Origin: a bacterium
GTDB lineage: Bacteria; Bdellovibrionota_C; UBA2361; SZUA-149
Reading direction: 5' to 3'
Assembly (NCBI GenBank): GCA_003230795.1
Contig: QIGM01000453.1
Coordinates: forward strand, 1-7,878
DNA length: 7,878 nt
The notes below the pieces were generated by a model. It was given only the letters and a program-made list of their open reading frames with translations, had not been told where the DNA came from and ran no database searches. Shown here piece after piece: positions 5,565 to 7,878 of this stretch. The translations under genes and the position numbers were made by a program. Each line of letters begins with the position of its first letter. Within the stretch, counting starts at the first letter, position 1.

Positions 5565-7878
5565 TTACTGTATCGGCGTGCTCGGCGCTACTCCCACTGA
5601 TTGCACTCCGAAGAGTCCGGTAGGTCGCGCTAAACCTCCACCGATTTGCGGCAGGATGTAGAGCGTCCCGTCAGCAGGGCGGAAGACTGCATAGTCCACA
5701 CTGTTAGCGTCTGTATAGGAGCCTTGCATTGGGATGTCCCCTGGTAATCCCCACGGGACTCCAATCTGCGAACCACCTGAGTGACGCACAAACCATGTTC
5801 CTGTGCCTCCTCGCCAAACGACTTTATCTGCTCGACCATCGCCATCAAAATCAGCCACACGCGGAGTATCACTTCCAATCCCCCACTGCACTGACTCTAG
5901 TGGCGCGCCGGAGCGACCATCAAGCACATACCAAATAGCCGGACCTGGACGCCAGACCGCTGGGTCTGTCCAACCATCTCCGTTGTAATCTCCTGCAACG
6001 GGAACATCAGTTGGCAGTCCCCAGTTATAGATTGCTGCCAAGCCGTCGCTCGAACGAATCGCGAACCACACACTAAAGCCAGAACCATCATCTGGTCTAA
6101 AGACAGTAATGTCAGTTGTCCCGTCACCATCAAAGTCTGCGGCTATCGGAGTATCTCCAGCTCTTCCCCAAACTACATTCTGTAGGCCACCGCTTGCGAG
6201 ATACACTGTCCAAAATCCACCATTGAACACAGCAGTATCAAGCACGCTATCGCCATCATAATCACCACGGATAAAGTGCGAACCTGGGCCCGCACCAATC
6301 GTATCAGCCTCAAGTGTTGTCAGCCCTACCGCGTAGAGCACTTGGGTGGTGATAGAATAGAGCAGCGCTGTTGAAGCATCGCCACCACGAGCCGCCGTCG
6401 TAGTTGAACCCGAATTTCTCAATGAATAGAAAAGTGATTCTCTCAGAGGCAAGAGATCAGTTGGCAGGCCAAGTTGGAAAATACTAAGCGCGTCATTCTC
6501 TCCACGGATATACCAATTCGCTTCTCCTGAACGGAACACAGCAATTTCAGCAGAGCCGTCGCCGTTGAAGTCAGCCGCAATTGGAATGTCTCCGCCTAAT
6601 CCAAACTGTATCGTTTCACCTCCACGGATAATCCATTCACCAGTTCTTGGACGCCATACTGCGTATTCGCAGCGCCCATCACCGTCGAAATCGGCGGACA
6701 CAGGAAGGTCTCCTAGTTCACCGTGCTGCACAGTCTCATCTTGGGTCAAAAATGTAGACGTTGTCGGGCGATATACCGCGACATCAGCGCCACCTGTGCC
6801 GTTGTAGTTACATGGAACCGGCACGTCACCGCTCTCGCCTATCGAGGCAACTACATCAGAGCCAGACTGAGAACTGCGGTAGATGAATAAGCCTGAGCTA
6901 GAACGGTAAACCGCAAGGTCATCCCGCCCGTCGTTATCAAAATCGCTGCCCACAACCGGTAAGTCGTTTGCAGTTCCGAAAACGAAGCTCCCTACGACAC
7001 CAGTTCCTGAATACGTGATGAACCAAGTATTGCTTGATGCACGGAAGACAGCGTAGTCAGTAACGTTATCACCATCATAGTCTGCTGGGACCGATACATC
7101 TCCAGGAAGTCCGAATTGCTGACTACTAAGGCTTGCCCCTTGCTCTGCCGCACTGGAGAACCAGGTCCCGGTAGTATTTCTAAAAACTGATAGATCCGCG
7201 TTCCCGTCTCCATTAAAATCGCCTCTCGCATGTCGTGAGGGTTTCGAAGGGACACTCGAATCGTTTAAAACTGTAATAGATAGCGTCGCACTGGCAGACT
7301 CCCCGGATGTATCCGTGGCAGTGATTTGAATGCTGTAGCTTCCACTTTGGTCTCCGGCTGGACGCCAGCTAAAGGCACCATTTGCGGAGGAAAAAACCGC
7401 TCCGGCTGGTAGCGAATTCGCCGAATACGTCAGCGCGTCTCCATCAGGATCACTTGCCTGAATGGTAAGGCTTAGAAGCTGCCCTTCAGCAAGACTCTGA
7501 CTTGCAGGAGTCGTAATGCTAGGAGCAGAGTTGCCGCCACCCGCTGCGAGAACCGTAACCACGACCGTCTCGCTATCAGTTCTGTTCGTTGAATCAGTAA
7601 CCGTAAAGGTCACTGAGACTGTAGACTGAGTTTGCCCGGAAGGAACTGTGCCTACCGCTGGTGTGTAGGAGAAAGTCGGAGAGCTGAAACTAGCTCCACT
7701 CGGTAGCGCGCTAGTGGTTAGCGTCACCACCCCACCGTCTGCGTCAGTCGCGGAGAGTGTTAGTGAAAGGGTAGCCCCTTCAGTTACTTGCTGAGGCCCG
7801 ATTGGATTAAGCACCGGCGCGTTCTGTCCGCCACCGCCGCCGCCTGCTGCTAGGCAGCTTGCGCTTGAAAGAAATGAG
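5565..7878 (-). CDS. Large secreted or surface protein with Ig/cadherin-like domains and twelve FG-GAP/VCBS repeats (N-terminus outside window)
   Basis: The frame is open to the window edge, so the 5' end is missing; the GTG at 7814 is internal. The first visible residues are hydrophobic, then SASC, LAA and six glycines, which resembles a lipoprotein anchor with a glycine linker. Two Ig/cadherin-like domains follow (about 7820-7545 and 7529-7263), each opening with NAP or SAP and carrying acidic calcium-type motifs such as ATDADGG and ASDPDGD. From about 7217 to 5650 come repeats of roughly 39-49 residues with a DxDGDG-type loop and AVFR or AVWR, for example FNGDGNADLSVFR and FDGDGTTDITVFR. 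Eleven are clear and one is degenerate (near 6385-6330). Repeats 4 and 12 have also lost loop acids. Such repeats usually build calcium-binding beta-propeller blades in exported proteins. Attachment, carbohydrate or matrix binding are possible roles; the ligand cannot be read from sequence. The gene is convergent with dxs. Confidence 0.9.
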   Translation of the reverse strand, partial: SFLSSASCLAAGGGGGGQNAPVLNPIGPQQVTEGATLSLTLSATDADGGVVTLTTSALPSGASFSSPTFSYTPAVGTVPSGQTQSTVSVTFTVTDSTNRTDSETVVVTVLAAGGGNSAPSITTPASQSLAEGQLLSLTIQASDPDGDALTYSANSLPAGAVFSSANGAFSWRPAGDQSGSYSIQITATDTSGESASATLSITVLNDSSVPSKPSRHARGDFNGDGNADLSVFRNTTGTWFSSAAEQGASLSSQQFGLPGDVSVPADYDGDNVTDYAVFRASSNTWFITYSGTGVVGSFVFGTANDLPVVGSDFDNDGRDDLAVYRSSSGLFIYRSSQSGSDVVASIGESGDVPVPCNYNGTGGADVAVYRPTTSTFLTQDETVQHGELGDLPVSADFDGDGRCEYAVWRPRTGEWIIRGGETIQFGLGGDIPIAADFNGDGSAEIAVFRSGEANWYIRGENDALSIFQLGLPTDLLPLRESLFYSLRNSGSTTTAARGGDASTALLYSITTQVLYAVGLTTLEADTIGAGPGSHFIRGDYDGDSVLDTAVFNGGFWTVYLASGGLQNVVWGRAGDTPIAADFDGDGTTDITVFRPDDGSGFSVWFAIRSSDGLAAIYNWGLPTDVPVAGDYNGDGWTDPAVWRPGPAIWYVLDGRSGAPLESVQWGIGSDTPRVADFDGDGRADKVVWRGGTGTWFVRHSGGSQIGVPWGLPGDIPMQGSYTDANSVDYAVFRPADGTLYILPQIGGGLARPTGLFGVQSVGVAPSTPIQ

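Overview
This window is housekeeping DNA from a Gram-negative-type bacterium of moderate GC. It carries two predicted lipoproteins, a bacterial folate pathway and the DXS step of the MEP isoprenoid pathway. The proteins look loosely like those of uncultivated relatives of the former Deltaproteobacteria or neighbouring phyla. That placement is an impression from memory, not a result.

Layout, left to right. (1) Bases 1-669, + strand: the 3' part of a fold-type-IV PLP enzyme, most likely aminodeoxychorismate lyase (pabC). (2) Bases 755-1189, +: a small acidic alanine-rich lipoprotein with heptad periodicity. (3) Bases 1283-2107, +: dihydropteroate synthase (folP) of a divergent sequence type. 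(4) Bases 2104-2601, -: HPPK (folK), tail-to-tail with folP, the two stop codons overlapping. (5) Bases 2770-3300, +: an unrecognised membrane protein. (6) Bases 3455-5425, +: 1-deoxy-D-xylulose-5-phosphate synthase (dxs), behind a good sigma70-type promoter. (7) Bases 5425-5560: a modular repeat with a perfect 42-bp inverted repeat, filling almost the whole gap between two convergent genes. (8) Bases 5565-7878, -: the C-terminal 770 residues of a large surface protein with two Ig/cadherin-like domains and twelve FG-GAP/VCBS-type repeats. Its N-terminus lies beyond the window.

PabC makes p-aminobenzoate, FolK activates the pterin and FolP joins the two, so genes 1, 3 and 4 cover the pABA-pterin branch of folate synthesis. 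The lipoprotein gene sits inside this cluster with its own ribosome binding site and is followed by hairpins, so it is probably a separate transcription unit. The dxs gene is unrelated in pathway. No phage, CRISPR, transposase, tRNA or rRNA gene is visible. No gene-free stretch exceeds 300 bases; the longest is about 168 bases, between folK and the membrane protein.

I do not see a clear new multi-gene system. The most unusual element is the nested palindromic repeat at 5425-5560. Next come the variant DHPS, the alternative hairpins ahead of folP, and the architecture of the repeat protein.
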